This document shows positions 25,046 to 33,176 of a DNA stretch of 64,000 nt, piece by piece. The position numbers were made by a program, and so were the translations under genes. The stretch is from positions 1-64,000 of the forward strand of contig NZ_JAGPXN010000007.1 of assembly GCF_018070575.1 (NCBI RefSeq). Reading direction: 5' to 3'. Source of the stretch: Micromonospora sp. C31. Lineage in GTDB: Bacteria; Actinomycetota; Actinomycetes; Mycobacteriales; Micromonosporaceae. The notes beneath the pieces were generated by a model. That model made no database searches and was not told the DNA's origin. It saw only the letters and a program-made list of their open reading frames with translations. How positions within the stretch are numbered: position 1 is the stretch's first letter; every line of letters begins with the position of its first letter.

Positions 25046-25888
25046 ATGCCTGACGACCGCACCTCCGCCGACCAGACCACCGTCGGCGAGCCGATCGACC
25101 GTTCGAACGATATCCCCTCGTCCGATCGGTCAGCCAGTCTCCGTGCCGCCGGGGCGTACGCCCGCCTGCTGACGCGCGGCCCGGCCCGGGCCCGGATCGC
25201 CCTCGCCACCGGCGTGCTCTGCTGCCTCGGCCTGACCGCCGTCGCCCAGGGCGCGCGGGGCGGATCCGCCGACGCCACCCCCGACGCCGCACCCGCCCCC
25301 GCCGCGCTCGCCGAGCGTGCCGAGCCGGGCCCGGCCTCCCGCGACAAGGAGCGCGTCGCCGTCTCCGCCAGCCCCACCCGCGCCGCCGACCCGGACACCA
25401 CCACCCCCGCCCCGCGCAGGACCACGCGCAAGCCGGTCGCCCCCGCTCCGGTCGCCGGCCTCGACAAGGCCCAGATGAAGAACGCCGAGGCGATCGTGCG
25501 GACCGGCCGCGAGATGGGGATGCCCCGGCGTGCCCTGGTGATCGCGGTCGCCACCGCGATGCAGGAGAGCAACCTCTACAACGTCGCCAGCGGGGTGCTC
25601 CCCGAGTCCCGCGACTACCCGCACCAGGGCATCGGGTGGGACCACGACTCGGTCGGGCTGTTCCAGCAGCGCTCCAGCAGCGGCTGGGGCGAGGTCGGGG
25701 AGCTGATGGACCCGGAGTTCGCCACCCGGCAGTTCCTCTCCGCGCTGGCCCGGGTGCCCGGCTGGCAGCAGATGCGGCTCACCGACGCCGCCCAGGCGGT
25801 GCAGATCTCGGCCTATCCGGAGCACTACGCCAAGCACGAGTCGCGGGCCACCAAGGTCGTCGCCGCGGTCCTCGAGGCCGGGCAGTAG
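25046..25888 (+). CDS. Secreted lysozyme-fold-like protein
   Basis: A 280-residue exported protein. After a long cytoplasmic N-terminus a hydrophobic segment (about 48-66, IALATGVLCCLGLTAVA) serves as signal or anchor, then an Ala/Pro/Thr-rich linker (about 70-135), then a C-terminal domain of about 140 residues with AMQESNLYNVASG, GWDHDSVGLFQQR and a final helical repeat. The Glu in MQESN and the SVGLFQQR segment resemble the goose-lysozyme/transglycosylase fold of actinobacterial cell-wall enzymes. Whether it cleaves peptidoglycan is an inference. Palindrome and leaderless promoter lie upstream; a hairpin follows the stop. Confidence 0.75.
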   Translation: MPDDRTSADQTTVGEPIDRSNDIPSSDRSASLRAAGAYARLLTRGPARARIALATGVLCCLGLTAVAQGARGGSADATPDAAPAPAALAERAEPGPASRDKERVAVSASPTRAADPDTTTPAPRRTTRKPVAPAPVAGLDKAQMKNAEAIVRTGREMGMPRRALVIAVATAMQESNLYNVASGVLPESRDYPHQGIGWDHDSVGLFQQRSSSGWGEVGELMDPEFATRQFLSALARVPGWQQMRLTDAAQAVQISAYPEHYAKHESRATKVVAAVLEAGQ

Positions 25889-25897
25889 GCTCTGACC

Positions 25898-25920
25898 AAC
25901 CACATTGGACGGTTGTGGTT
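25898..25920. terminator. Small hairpin after the secreted protein gene
   Basis: AACCACA and TGTGGTT (7-base arms, 9-base loop) begin 10 bases beyond the stop at 25888. It may terminate that gene. Its right arm overlaps a weak GGTT-N16-GGGTAC (25911-25936) stress-type promoter candidate for the small gene downstream. Confidence 0.4.
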
Positions 25921-25991
25921 CGGGCATCCGGGGTACATGTGTTGTCGCTCCGAGGTACACATGGAACAGGCACCACCGACTGGAGGACCAC

Positions 25992-26135
25992 ATGTCACTG
26001 ATGCAGCGGATCAGCACCTTCCTGCGCTCGCCCAAGGGTCAGCAGATGGTCGACCGCGGCCGGCGCGAGCTGAACAAGCCCGGCACCCAGCAGAAGCTGA
26101 AGGGCCTCGCGGCCAAGTTCCAGAACCGCCGCTGA
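25992..26135 (+). CDS. Small basic protein, 47 residues
   Basis: Begins MSLMQRISTFLRSPKGQQMV and is strongly basic and helical, with no membrane segment. The ATG at 25992 has a perfect GGAGG eight bases away, which is the main argument for a real gene. An inverted repeat CATGTG-16-CACATG lies in its leader. I recall similar short proteins annotated as hypothetical in Micromonospora. The following EcsC gene starts 38 bases downstream on the same strand, so they may be cotranscribed. Confidence 0.75.
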   Translation: MSLMQRISTFLRSPKGQQMVDRGRRELNKPGTQQKLKGLAAKFQNRR

Positions 26136-26173
26136 CCCGTCACCGACGACCTCTCCGACCCCCGGGAGACCCT

Positions 26174-26932
26174 GTGACCGATTCCGCGCCCACCGACGAC
26201 CAGCCCGTCGCCGGAGGACCGCAGCCGCCGGCCGTGGTTCCGGCACCGACGCAGGAGGCCCCCGAGGCGCCGCCGCTGAAGCTCTGGGACCGGATGCGGG
26301 AAGACCCGCAGTACGCCCCGGAGCACCTCGCCCTGGAGGCCGTGCGCCGCCTGGGGCCGGAGGCGGCGCACTGGGCGGCGCGGGCCCGGGCCGAGCAGCC
26401 CGGGGCCTCCGCCGAAGCCCTGGCGGAGCAGGCGGTACGCAAGTTCGTCAACCACGCCCGGCTCTCCGGGGCGGTATCGGGCGCCGCCGGACTGCCCGGT
26501 GCCGTGATCGACGTGGGGGTGCTGGCCTGGACCCAGGCCCGGATGGTGCTGCACATCGCCGCCGCGTACGGCGTCGACCCGCTGCACGGCGACCGGGCCA
26601 CCGACCTGCTGGTGCTGCAGAAGGTGCACAAGGTCGCCGAGAGCGCCCGGCTCGCGCTCGGGGTGGCCGCCGGGCGGGAGCGGGCCGGTGCGCTCTTCGG
26701 CAGCGGCGGGCAGAACCCGCTCGGCAAGGTGATGCTGCGCCTCGGCGTACGCCTGGCCCAGATGGCCGGGTTGCGCGCGGCGAAGCGGGTCTTCGCGAAG
26801 GTGGTGCCCGGTGCGGCGATCGTCCTGGGCACCTGGGCCAACTCGTCGGCGACCAAGGACCTCGCCGTGCGTTCCCACGCCCTCTACCGCCAGCACGGCG
26901 GACCCACCGTCCCCGAGCCCCGTCGGCCCTGA
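26174..26932 (+). CDS. EcsC-family protein
   Basis: A 252-residue protein with a Pro/Ala-rich first 35 residues and then an EcsC-like helical domain: VRKFVNHARLSGAVSGAAGLPG, a hydrophobic helix (AVIDVGVLAWTQARMVLHIAAAYG) and a second hydrophobic region near VPGAAIVLGTWANS. EcsC is named from the Bacillus Ecs transporter locus, but no transporter is present here and the biochemical role is unknown. The GTG at 26174 has GGGAGA five bases ahead. Confidence 0.8.
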   Translation: MTDSAPTDDQPVAGGPQPPAVVPAPTQEAPEAPPLKLWDRMREDPQYAPEHLALEAVRRLGPEAAHWAARARAEQPGASAEALAEQAVRKFVNHARLSGAVSGAAGLPGAVIDVGVLAWTQARMVLHIAAAYGVDPLHGDRATDLLVLQKVHKVAESARLALGVAAGRERAGALFGSGGQNPLGKVMLRLGVRLAQMAGLRAAKRVFAKVVPGAAIVLGTWANSSATKDLAVRSHALYRQHGGPTVPEPRRP

Positions 26933-26995
26933 CGCGGGCCGCTCGACGCCGAACCCGCGCCCGGTCCGCAAGGGCCGGCGCGGCCGGCGGGCGGG

Positions 26996-27847
26996 TCAGG
27001 AGCCGAGGCCCGAGGCGCGCCACGCCACGTCGGCCAGGCGGTCCTGGCCCGCGGCGTTCGGGTGGAACCAGTCCAGCGGGTTGACCAGTTCCAGGTCGAA
27101 CCGCACCCGGTGCACGGCCCCGCCGTCGTGTCGGCAGCGCGAGCCGTACGCCTTGCAGGCGGCGGCGAGCTGGGCGTTGTAGTCGGCGATGCGCTCCCGC
27201 ACGGCCGCCCGGCGCGCCCGGTCGAGCGGATCCGTCGAGGTGGGGTTCGCCAGCAGCGCCGGGCACACGCCCCGCTTCCACGCCCGCACCGCCCGCGCGT
27301 CGGTGCGCCCGACCTCCCAGAGCCGGTGCAGGTTCGGCACGCTCACCACCAGCACCCGCGCCTTCGGCCGGCCCTTCCGCAGCACCCGCAGGCCGCGGTC
27401 GACGTCGGCGCGGAACTGCTTCACCGGGGTCATCGCCTCGATGCCGCCCCGGCACACGTCGTTGGCGCCGATCAGCACGGTGACGTGGTCGACGCGGTCG
27501 CGTACCGCCCGCTGGGCCTGCCCCTCCAGCGACGCCGCGCGGGCCCCGGGGCTGGCGTGGTTGTGCATCTTGCCCCGGATCGCCGGGTTCCGGTCGAGCA
27601 GCCGCCGGTAGAGGCTGTCGACGCGCAGCCCGTCGCCGGTGGACCAGGAGTTGCGCTCGCACGAGACGAGCACCAGGCAGGAGCCGAAGCCGGTGCTGAT
27701 CGAGTCGCCGAGGGCCGCGATGCCGCCGGGTGAGCCGGGCGACGGCGTCTCCCGGGGCGGGCGGGAGCCCGGCTCCCCACCGCCCTCGCAGGCGAGCGCG
27801 ACCAGCGCCAGCAGGCAGGCGGCCACGGTGACCCAGCGTCGAGGCAT
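26996..27847 (-). CDS. SGNH/GDSL-family secreted esterase
   Basis: A 283-residue exported hydrolase. A signal sequence of about 19 residues ends in LVALACEGG; the cysteine could be lipidated, although ALAC is a weak lipobox. Block I is ALGDSISTGFG with the nucleophile Ser, block III VLIGANDVC with the oxyanion Asn, and block V DWFHPNAAGQ with the catalytic His; a Gly for block II lies near NHASPGARA. Such enzymes deacylate esters on lipids, polysaccharides or antibiotics; the substrate is unknown. ATG start with GGGGATGG. Confidence 0.9.
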   Translation of the reverse strand: MPRRWVTVAACLLALVALACEGGGEPGSRPPRETPSPGSPGGIAALGDSISTGFGSCLVLVSCERNSWSTGDGLRVDSLYRRLLDRNPAIRGKMHNHASPGARAASLEGQAQRAVRDRVDHVTVLIGANDVCRGGIEAMTPVKQFRADVDRGLRVLRKGRPKARVLVVSVPNLHRLWEVGRTDARAVRAWKRGVCPALLANPTSTDPLDRARRAAVRERIADYNAQLAAACKAYGSRCRHDGGAVHRVRFDLELVNPLDWFHPNAAGQDRLADVAWRASGLGS

Positions 27848-28024
27848 ACCATCCCCAGTCCCGCGGCGGAGAGCGACAGCGCGGTAACTTTAAGCGCGGG
27901 TGCGGTGGGGCGGCCCGCTGCTGTCGGCTATGCGGCAGACGGCTGGTCGGGCGTGGGTCCGCGTGCTAGGCGCGGATCGCGCGCCAGGCGGCGGTCGGGC
28001 GGGATCAGCGGCCTCAGACGGAGG

Positions 28025-28642
28025 TCAGCGCGCCGGGCGCCAGGGCGCGGCTTGGCCGTGCAGCCACCAGTGCAGGGCCCGGGTGATCCGGGGCAGCACC
28101 AGGTAGGTCATCAGCGGGGTCAGCGTGAGAGTCATCATCAGCACCCGGGCGGCCAGCGGCACGTCCGGGAGATAGCGGCTGGTGAGCAGCGTCGCGGTCA
28201 GGCTGAGCGGGAAGAACGCCAGCCAGATGGTCACCGCCTGCTTCCAGCGCGGCGGGGACGGCGACGGCACCGTCGGCTCGGCGCCGACCGGCACGGTCTG
28301 CGCCACGTGCTCCCGCGGCGGGTCGAACCAGCCCTCGATGCCGGTGCGCCGCTCGACCCGGGTGTGCTCGACGATGCCCTGCGCGGAGGAGAGCCACCAG
28401 TGCCGCTGCGGGGACTCCTCCCAGCGGCGCAGCGTCTCCTGGTCGGCGAAGCGATAGATGACGTGCCACTCGCCCGAGCCCGGCGCACTGCGCACCCAGC
28501 CGGAACCGAGGAACCCCGGGAACGCCTCGGCCAGCGCCGTCCCGGCCCGCATCCAGGCCACCATCTCGCTGGTCCGGGCGGGGTCCGTGCGCCGGGCGAC
28601 GGCGACGGTCACCGGCAGCGCGTGGGTCGTCATACCGGTCAT
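28025..28642 (-). CDS. Membrane protein with antibiotic-biosynthesis-monooxygenase-like domain
   Basis: A 205-residue protein. The first 120 residues form a ferredoxin-like ABM domain (VTVAVARRTDPARTSEMVAW, WHVIYRFADQETLRRWEES), and the last 80 hold two membrane helices (QAVTIWLAFFPLSLTATLLT and VLMMTLTLTPLMTYLVL). The combination is found in proteins annotated as ABM-type membrane proteins of unknown function. ATG 28642 has GGAG only three bases away; ATG 28633 is an alternative. A GC-rich gap separates it from the GDSL gene. Confidence 0.8.
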   Translation of the reverse strand: MTGMTTHALPVTVAVARRTDPARTSEMVAWMRAGTALAEAFPGFLGSGWVRSAPGSGEWHVIYRFADQETLRRWEESPQRHWWLSSAQGIVEHTRVERRTGIEGWFDPPREHVAQTVPVGAEPTVPSPSPPRWKQAVTIWLAFFPLSLTATLLTSRYLPDVPLAARVLMMTLTLTPLMTYLVLPRITRALHWWLHGQAAPWRPAR

Positions 28643-28774
28643 TGTCTCCGGTCGGAGCCGGTCGGGCAGGCTCACGGGCCGCCGGTGTAACGCACCCCAC
28701 GCACGGGGTGACGCGGCCCACGGACGCGGCGGCCCGGGGAGACTGGCACACCCCCCGGGGCCGCCCGGGGGAGT

Positions 28775-28813
28775 CGATCGGCCCAGCGGGTTAAGCCGGC
28801 CGATCGGGGGTAG
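28775..28813 (+). promoter_or_regulatory. Stress-type promoter overlapped by palindrome
   Basis: GGTT (28789-28792), 15 bases, then GGGTAG (28808-28813) resembles the SigB/SigF-group GNNT-N14-16-GGGTA promoter; the same last hexamer occurs before the DUF2795 gene. A 9-base inverted repeat CGATCGGCC/GGCCGATCG (28775-28783, 28798-28806) spans the spacer. The following ATG is 9 bases from the -10. Confidence 0.4.
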
Positions 28814-28822
28814 GTCGGTGCA

Positions 28823-29086
28823 ATGACGAGATCGCAGCCCCGGCGCGCCCGTGGCACGGTCGGCCACGCCTACAGCGCGCTCAACATGCGGCTCCTGCTG
28901 GCCAGCTTCGGGCTGGTGACCATGACCGTCTTCGCGGTGCTGGCGTTCTACGCGGACCTGGCGTGGCTGGGGGTCCTCTGCGTGGTCTTCGCGGTGGTCG
29001 CGGTGGTCGACCTGATCATCATCCAGCGCCGCCGCGCCGCCCGCCGCCGGGAGGAACCGGGAGCCCGCCACTCACTGTTCGAGTGA
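28823..29086 (+). CDS. DUF6343-like small membrane protein
   Basis: An 87-residue protein: basic N-terminus with the AYSALNMRLLLASFGL segment, two membrane helices (about 27-48 and 50-70) and a basic, disordered tail. This matches the actinobacterial DUF6343 layout as I remember it. Function unknown. A stress-type promoter lies just upstream, and the dehydrogenase gene starts 13 bases after its stop. Confidence 0.72.
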   Translation: MTRSQPRRARGTVGHAYSALNMRLLLASFGLVTMTVFAVLAFYADLAWLGVLCVVFAVVAVVDLIIIQRRRAARRREEPGARHSLFE

Positions 29087-29098
29087 CAGGAGTCAGAC

Positions 29099-30511
29099 AT
29101 GCCCATCGCGACCACCAATCCCGCGACCGGAGAGACGCTCAAGACCTACGACCCGATGTCGGCGGAGCAGGTCGACGCCGCGATCGAACGGGCCGACGTG
29201 GCGTACCGGCAGTTGCGCGGCACCACGATCGACCAGCGCGGTCGCTGGCTGAACGCGGCGGCCGACCTGCTGCAGGCCGAACGCGACGAGATCGCCCGGC
29301 TGATGACCACCGAGATGGGCAAGACGTACGCGTCGGCCGGGGCCGAGGTGACCAAGTGCGCCACCGCCTGCCGCTTCTACGCGGCGAAGGCGGCCGACTT
29401 CCTCGCCGACGAGCCCGCCGACGCGGGGGCGGTCAAGGCCACCCGGGCCTTCGTCCGCTACCAGCCGATCGGGCCGGTGCTCGCCGTGATGCCGTGGAAC
29501 TTCCCGCTCTGGCAGGTGCTGCGCTTCGCCGCGCCGGCCCTGATGGCCGGCAACACCGGCCTGCTCAAGCACGCCTCCAACGTGCCGCAGACCGCGCTGC
29601 TGCTGGAGGACCTGTTCCGCCGTGCCGGCTTCCCGGAGGGGGCGTTCACCGCGCTGCTGGTCGGCTCGGCCGAGGTCGACCGGGTGCTCAGCGACCCCCG
29701 GGTGCGGGCGGCGACGTTGACGGGCAGCGAGGGCGCCGGCCGGTCGATCGCCCAGATCGCCGGCCGGGAGCTGAAGAAGACCGTGCTGGAACTCGGCGGC
29801 AGCGACCCGTTCGTGGTGATGCCGTCGGCGGACCTCGACCGGGCCGCCGAGGTCGCCACCACCGCCCGCTGCCAGAACAACGGTCAGTCCTGCATCGCCG
29901 CCAAGCGGTTCATCGTGCACGCCGACGTCTTCGACGCCTTCGCCGAGGCGTTCGCCGCGAGGATGTCGGCCCTGCGCGTCGGCGACCCGATGGATCCCGA
30001 CACCGATGTCGGCCCGCTGGCCAGCGAGGGTGGGCGCGACGAGATCCACGCCCAGGTACGCGACGCCGTGGACAAGGGCGCCACGGTGCTCTGCGGCGGC
30101 GAGCCGCCCGCCGGCCCCGGCTGGTACTACCCGCCGACGGTGGTCACCGACCTGCGCCCCGAGATGCGGATGTGGTCCGAGGAGGTCTTCGGCCCCGTCG
30201 CCGGCCTCTGGCGGGTGTCGTCGTACGACGAGGCGATCGAGGTGGCCAACGGCACCTCCTTCGGCCTGGGATCCAACGCCTGGACCCGCGACCCGGAGGA
30301 GCAGGAGCGCTTCGCCACCGACCTGGACGCCGGGAACGTCTTCATCAACGGGATGACCACGTCCTACCCGCAACTGCCCTTCGGCGGGGTGAAGAACTCC
30401 GGCTACGGCCGCGAGCTCTCCGCACTCGGCATGCGGGAGTTCTGCAACACGAAGACCGTCTGGGTGGGCGAGGGGGCCGCGTCGGCCGGCGCCGGGGCGC
30501 ACGCGGAGTAG
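29099..30511 (+). CDS. gabD: NAD(P)+-dependent succinate-semialdehyde dehydrogenase
   Basis: A 470-residue aldehyde dehydrogenase. Visible are MPWNFPLWQ (catalytic Asn), GSEGAGRSIAQIAGRELKK, ELGGSDPFVV with the general-base Glu, the nucleophile in NNGQSCIAAKRF, and EVFGPV. The short, GabD1-like form with PIATTNPATGE at the start suggests succinate-semialdehyde oxidation to succinate, feeding the citric-acid cycle and thus the sdh enzyme; other aldehydes are possible. GACAGGAG precedes the ATG. It may be cotranscribed with the DUF6343 gene. Confidence 0.88.
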   Translation: MPIATTNPATGETLKTYDPMSAEQVDAAIERADVAYRQLRGTTIDQRGRWLNAAADLLQAERDEIARLMTTEMGKTYASAGAEVTKCATACRFYAAKAADFLADEPADAGAVKATRAFVRYQPIGPVLAVMPWNFPLWQVLRFAAPALMAGNTGLLKHASNVPQTALLLEDLFRRAGFPEGAFTALLVGSAEVDRVLSDPRVRAATLTGSEGAGRSIAQIAGRELKKTVLELGGSDPFVVMPSADLDRAAEVATTARCQNNGQSCIAAKRFIVHADVFDAFAEAFAARMSALRVGDPMDPDTDVGPLASEGGRDEIHAQVRDAVDKGATVLCGGEPPAGPGWYYPPTVVTDLRPEMRMWSEEVFGPVAGLWRVSSYDEAIEVANGTSFGLGSNAWTRDPEEQERFATDLDAGNVFINGMTTSYPQLPFGGVKNSGYGRELSALGMREFCNTKTVWVGEGAASAGAGAHAE

Positions 30512-30542
30512 CCCGCGTCGACTCGTCGGCGTAGCCGGACCC

Positions 30543-30571
30543 CGTCATGGGTACGAAGTGACGCCATGACG
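30543..30571. promoter_or_regulatory. Inverted repeat over a start codon
   Basis: CGTCATGG and CCATGACG (30543-30550, 30564-30571), with the ATG at 30566 inside the right arm. GGGTAC between the arms, with GCGT 16 bases before it, resembles a stress-type promoter. It could be an operator or a hairpin that covers the start codon. Confidence 0.35.
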
Positions 30572-31531
30572 GTGTTCGGCTTCCACGCGTCCCACGAGCA
30601 GATCCATCCCCGCGCCCTGCTGGAGGCGGTGATCCACGCCGAGCGGGCCGGTTTCGACGCCGCGATGTCCTCGGACCACTTCGCGCCCTGGAGTGAGCGG
30701 CAGGGCCAGTCCGCCTTCGCCTGGTCCTGGCTGGGGGCCGCGCTTCAGGCCACCACCCTGCCGTTCGGGGTGGTCAACGCCCCCGGGCAGCGCTACCACC
30801 CGGCGATCATCGCGCAGGCGATCGGCACCCTGGGGACGATGTACCCGGGCCGGTTCTGGGCCGCCCTCGGCACCGGTGAGGCGAGCAACGAGCACATCAC
30901 CGGCGACGGCTGGCCGCGCAAGGACGTCCGCAACGCCCGACTGCGCGAGTGCGTGGACGTGATCCGCGCGCTGCTGGCCGGCGAGGAGGTCAGCCACGAC
31001 GGCCTGGTACGGGTCGACCGGGCGAAGCTGTGGACCCGGCCGGAGCAGCCGCCGGCGCTGATCGGTGCGGCGGTCAGCGTGGCCACCGCCCGCTGGTGCG
31101 CCGAGTGGGCGGACGGGCTGATCACCGTGAACGCCCCGACGGCCCACCTGCGGCAGATGATCGACGCGTACCGGGACGCCGGCGGGCGTGGGCCGCTGCA
31201 CCTCCAGGTGCACGTGAGTTGGGCGCCGGAGCAGGCCGAGGCGGAGCGGGTCGCGTACGACCAGTGGCGCAGCAACGTCTTCGCCCCGCCGGTCTGCTGG
31301 GACCTGGAGACCCCGGAGCACTTCGACGCGGTCTCGCAGGGCGTGCCGATGGAGAAGGTCCACGACGTCGTGAACGTCTCGGCCGACCTCGGGCGGCACG
31401 TCGGCTGGCTGACGGAGTACCTGGAGCTCGGCTTCGACCAGATCGCCCTGCACCACGTCGGGCAGGAGCAGCGGGACTTCATCGACGCGTTCGGCGCCGA
31501 GGTGCTGCCGAAGCTGCGCAGCGCCGCCTGA
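30566..31531 (+). CDS. Luciferase-like flavin oxidoreductase (TIGR03885 type)
   Basis: A 321-residue TIM-barrel enzyme of the bacterial-luciferase superfamily. FGFHASHEQIHPRALLEAV, AMSSDHFAPW, GAALQATTLPFGVVNAPGQR, LGTGEASNEHITGDGWP and the C-terminal LELGFDQIALHHVG match the group named as probable non-F420 flavinoid oxidoreductases. Members use FMN or F420 on unknown substrates. The ATG sits in the right arm of an inverted repeat. It converges with a GNAT gene. Confidence 0.87.
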   Translation: MTVFGFHASHEQIHPRALLEAVIHAERAGFDAAMSSDHFAPWSERQGQSAFAWSWLGAALQATTLPFGVVNAPGQRYHPAIIAQAIGTLGTMYPGRFWAALGTGEASNEHITGDGWPRKDVRNARLRECVDVIRALLAGEEVSHDGLVRVDRAKLWTRPEQPPALIGAAVSVATARWCAEWADGLITVNAPTAHLRQMIDAYRDAGGRGPLHLQVHVSWAPEQAEAERVAYDQWRSNVFAPPVCWDLETPEHFDAVSQGVPMEKVHDVVNVSADLGRHVGWLTEYLELGFDQIALHHVGQEQRDFIDAFGAEVLPKLRSAA

Positions 31532-31581
31532 GCGGGGCCGGCCAGGGTCGAGCAACCCGGGTCAGGGCTGAGCGGCCCGGG

Positions 31582-32124
31582 TCAGGGCAGGCGGCGCACG
31601 AGGACCTGCCCGGGCCACGGGTCGCGCCCCGGGCGCTCGACCGTGAACGCGTCGGTGGCCGTGAAGCCCTGCCGCTCGTACCACCGGACCAACGCGCCGT
31701 CGTCGCCCGCGTAGCAGTCCACCCGCAGCAGGCCGAGCCCGCGCTCCCGGGCCAGCTGCGCGGCGTACGCCAGCAGCCTGCCGCCGATGCCCGACCCGGC
31801 GTGCGCGCGGTCGGTGACCAGCAGGTTCACGTACAGCTCGGGTTCGGTGGCGGGTGGCACGTACGCGGTCGCCGTCCCCACCACGAGCGCGCCGACCGCC
31901 CGCTCGCCGAGCGTCGCCAGCCACAGCCCGCCGCCGGTCGCCCAGGCCTCGGCCTGCGCGATCCGCCGTGGGTCGGCCGAGGCCGGTTCGGTGCCCCACT
32001 GGCCGGTGCGCCCCCGTGCCACCAGCCAGGCGGTGGCGTCGTCGAGCAGCCGCAGCACGGCGGGCGAGTCTGTGGGTGCGCCGGGGCACAGGTTCGGGCT
32101 CCGCTGGTCGGTCATGTCGGACAT
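31582..32124 (-). CDS. GNAT-family N-acetyltransferase
   Basis: A 180-residue acetyl-CoA-dependent transferase. The N-terminal LRLLDDATAWLVARGRTGQWG is typical of a subgroup with a long first helix; the acetyl-CoA loop is RAHAGSGIGGRLLAYA and the last strands LLRVDCYAGDDGALVRWYERQGF hold the usual Tyr. Substrate unknown. ATG 32124 gives MSDMTDQRS; ATG 32115 is an alternative. Upstream lies the 1-kb repeat region. Confidence 0.85.
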   Translation of the reverse strand: MSDMTDQRSPNLCPGAPTDSPAVLRLLDDATAWLVARGRTGQWGTEPASADPRRIAQAEAWATGGGLWLATLGERAVGALVVGTATAYVPPATEPELYVNLLVTDRAHAGSGIGGRLLAYAAQLARERGLGLLRVDCYAGDDGALVRWYERQGFTATDAFTVERPGRDPWPGQVLVRRLP

Positions 32125-32320
32125 GCTGCTACAGCCGGGCGCCTCGACGCACGGCGGTTCCCCCGGTGCCCACGACAGCCCCGACCCGGCGGCGTCGCGC
32201 CCTGACCCGGGCTGGGCGGGCCACGGGCAGCATCCGATCCCACAACGGCATCCGACCCCACAACTGCCCGCTCGACCAGCCGGGGCGGATGTGCCGAGCG
32301 GGAGCTGTCGAGCTGCCCCG

Positions 32321-32400
32321 TCCATGGGACCGGCCGTCCATGGGACCGGCCGTCCTGGCGGCCGGGTGTCCTGGCGGCCGGCCGTCCTGGCGGCCGGGCG
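32321..32400. repeat. Tandem repeat, five degenerate 16-base units
   Basis: Units begin TCCATGGGACCGGCCG (twice, identical) and continue as three copies starting TCCTGGCGGCCGG. The period is exactly 16 bases, the same as in the array at 32641. Confidence 0.7.
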
Positions 32401-32455
32401 GCCGGGCGTCCTCGTCGGGGTGGCGCATCTGTGGGCGCAGCAGACTGGGCCGTGC

Positions 32456-32485
32456 CGTAGGCGCGGGTGCCTGCCCGCGCCTACG
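32456..32485. repeat. Perfect 12-base-pair hairpin
   Basis: Arms CGTAGGCGCGGG (32456-32467) and complement (32474-32485) with a 6-base loop. No adjacent gene end explains it as a terminator. Confidence 0.6.
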
Positions 32486-32640
32486 TCGGATGGTCGATGC
32501 TGCGGCCTGGCCCCTGCCCCATCTATGGGGGCAGCTCGACAGGGGCACCGATGGGGCAGGGGGCGGCAGGGGACTCGGCGGCCGGCACACGTTCGCCGCC
32601 TGGTTGGTCGCCCAGCGGGCCGCTCCGGCTCGGACCGCCC

Positions 32641-32688
32641 GTTCTGGCTCGGGCCCGTTCTGGCTCGGGCCCGTTCTGGCTCGGGCTG
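32641..32688. repeat. Tandem repeat, three 16-base units
   Basis: GTTCTGGCTCGGGCCC twice, then a third copy with two changes at its end. A more diverged copy precedes it. Confidence 0.75.
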
Positions 32689-32699
32689 AGGCGCCGACT

Positions 32700-32741
32700 C
32701 GGTCGAGGCGCCGGCCCGTGCCCGGCCCGGCGCCTCGACCG
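32700..32741. repeat. Perfect 15-base-pair hairpin
   Basis: Arms 32700-32714 and 32727-32741 (CGGTCGAGGCGCCGG and complement) with a 12-base loop, immediately after the second tandem array. Confidence 0.6.
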
Positions 32742-32784
32742 CCGCAGATCAGGGCATCGTGCCTGTCCGCCGGTGTCGGCGGCA

Positions 32785-32965
32785 TCCGTCGGGCGGGACC
32801 GCCCGTCGTACCCCTCGTCGTACCCCTGGCCGGGGTTGCCCCACCCCGGGCCCCGCGCGTGCGCGGTGAGCGCGGCGAGTCGCTCGGTGGCCAGGCAGGA
32901 GATCAGGCAGCGTTCCCGGGTGCCGTCCGGCAGCGCCGCCACACCCGTCGCTCCGCGTCGTCCAT
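32785..32965 (-). pseudogene. Possible frameshifted small gene
   Basis: A start ATG at 32965 with AGGGTGG four bases upstream opens a frame reading MDDAERRV that ends after 20 codons. In another frame, with strong G/C third positions, the DNA reads ALPDGTRERCLISCLATERL and onward to about 32860. Removing two bases near 32940 would join them into one plausible helical protein. Beyond that the reading becomes low-complexity, so the end given here is approximate. Either a recent frameshift in a small gene or coincidence. Confidence 0.3.
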
Positions 32966-33057
32966 GCCGCCACCCTGTCGTACGCTGCGGAGGCCGTCCA
33001 CCGCAGTTGGGCGCCTGCCGGCCGCCCGGCCGTGTCGCGCGAGGAGGCCCGACCAAG

Positions 33058-33092
33058 GTGGTGGCCTCCCTCGGATTCGGGGAGGCCACCAC
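33058..33092. terminator. Hairpin terminator downstream of the GH9 gene
   Basis: Perfect 13-base arms (33058-33070, 33080-33092) and a 9-base loop, 85 bases beyond the stop of the minus-strand cellulase gene. Confidence 0.55.
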
Positions 33093-33176
33093 GCGGGCGG
33101 CGCGGTCGTCACCGCGACGATGCGGGTCGGTGCGGTCCAGGCGACCGGTCGCCGCAGGGCGACGGGCGCGGGTCGG

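Larger units (their letters stand above)
32125..33176. other. Repeat- and hairpin-rich region without intact gene
   Basis: 1,052 bases between a GNAT gene and the GH9 cellulase with no convincing complete gene on either strand. It contains a two-unit 18-base repeat (32230-32265), two arrays with a 16-base period, two strong hairpins (12 and 15 base pairs), a probable frameshifted small gene on the minus strand and a terminator-like hairpin near its right end. Translated frames here are dominated by Arg, Pro and Gly and look like non-coding GC-rich DNA. Confidence 0.65.

Noticed and set aside
32125..33176. CRISPR array in the repeat island
   Set aside because: Repeat units are contiguous with a 16-base period and have no unique spacers; there are no cas genes.
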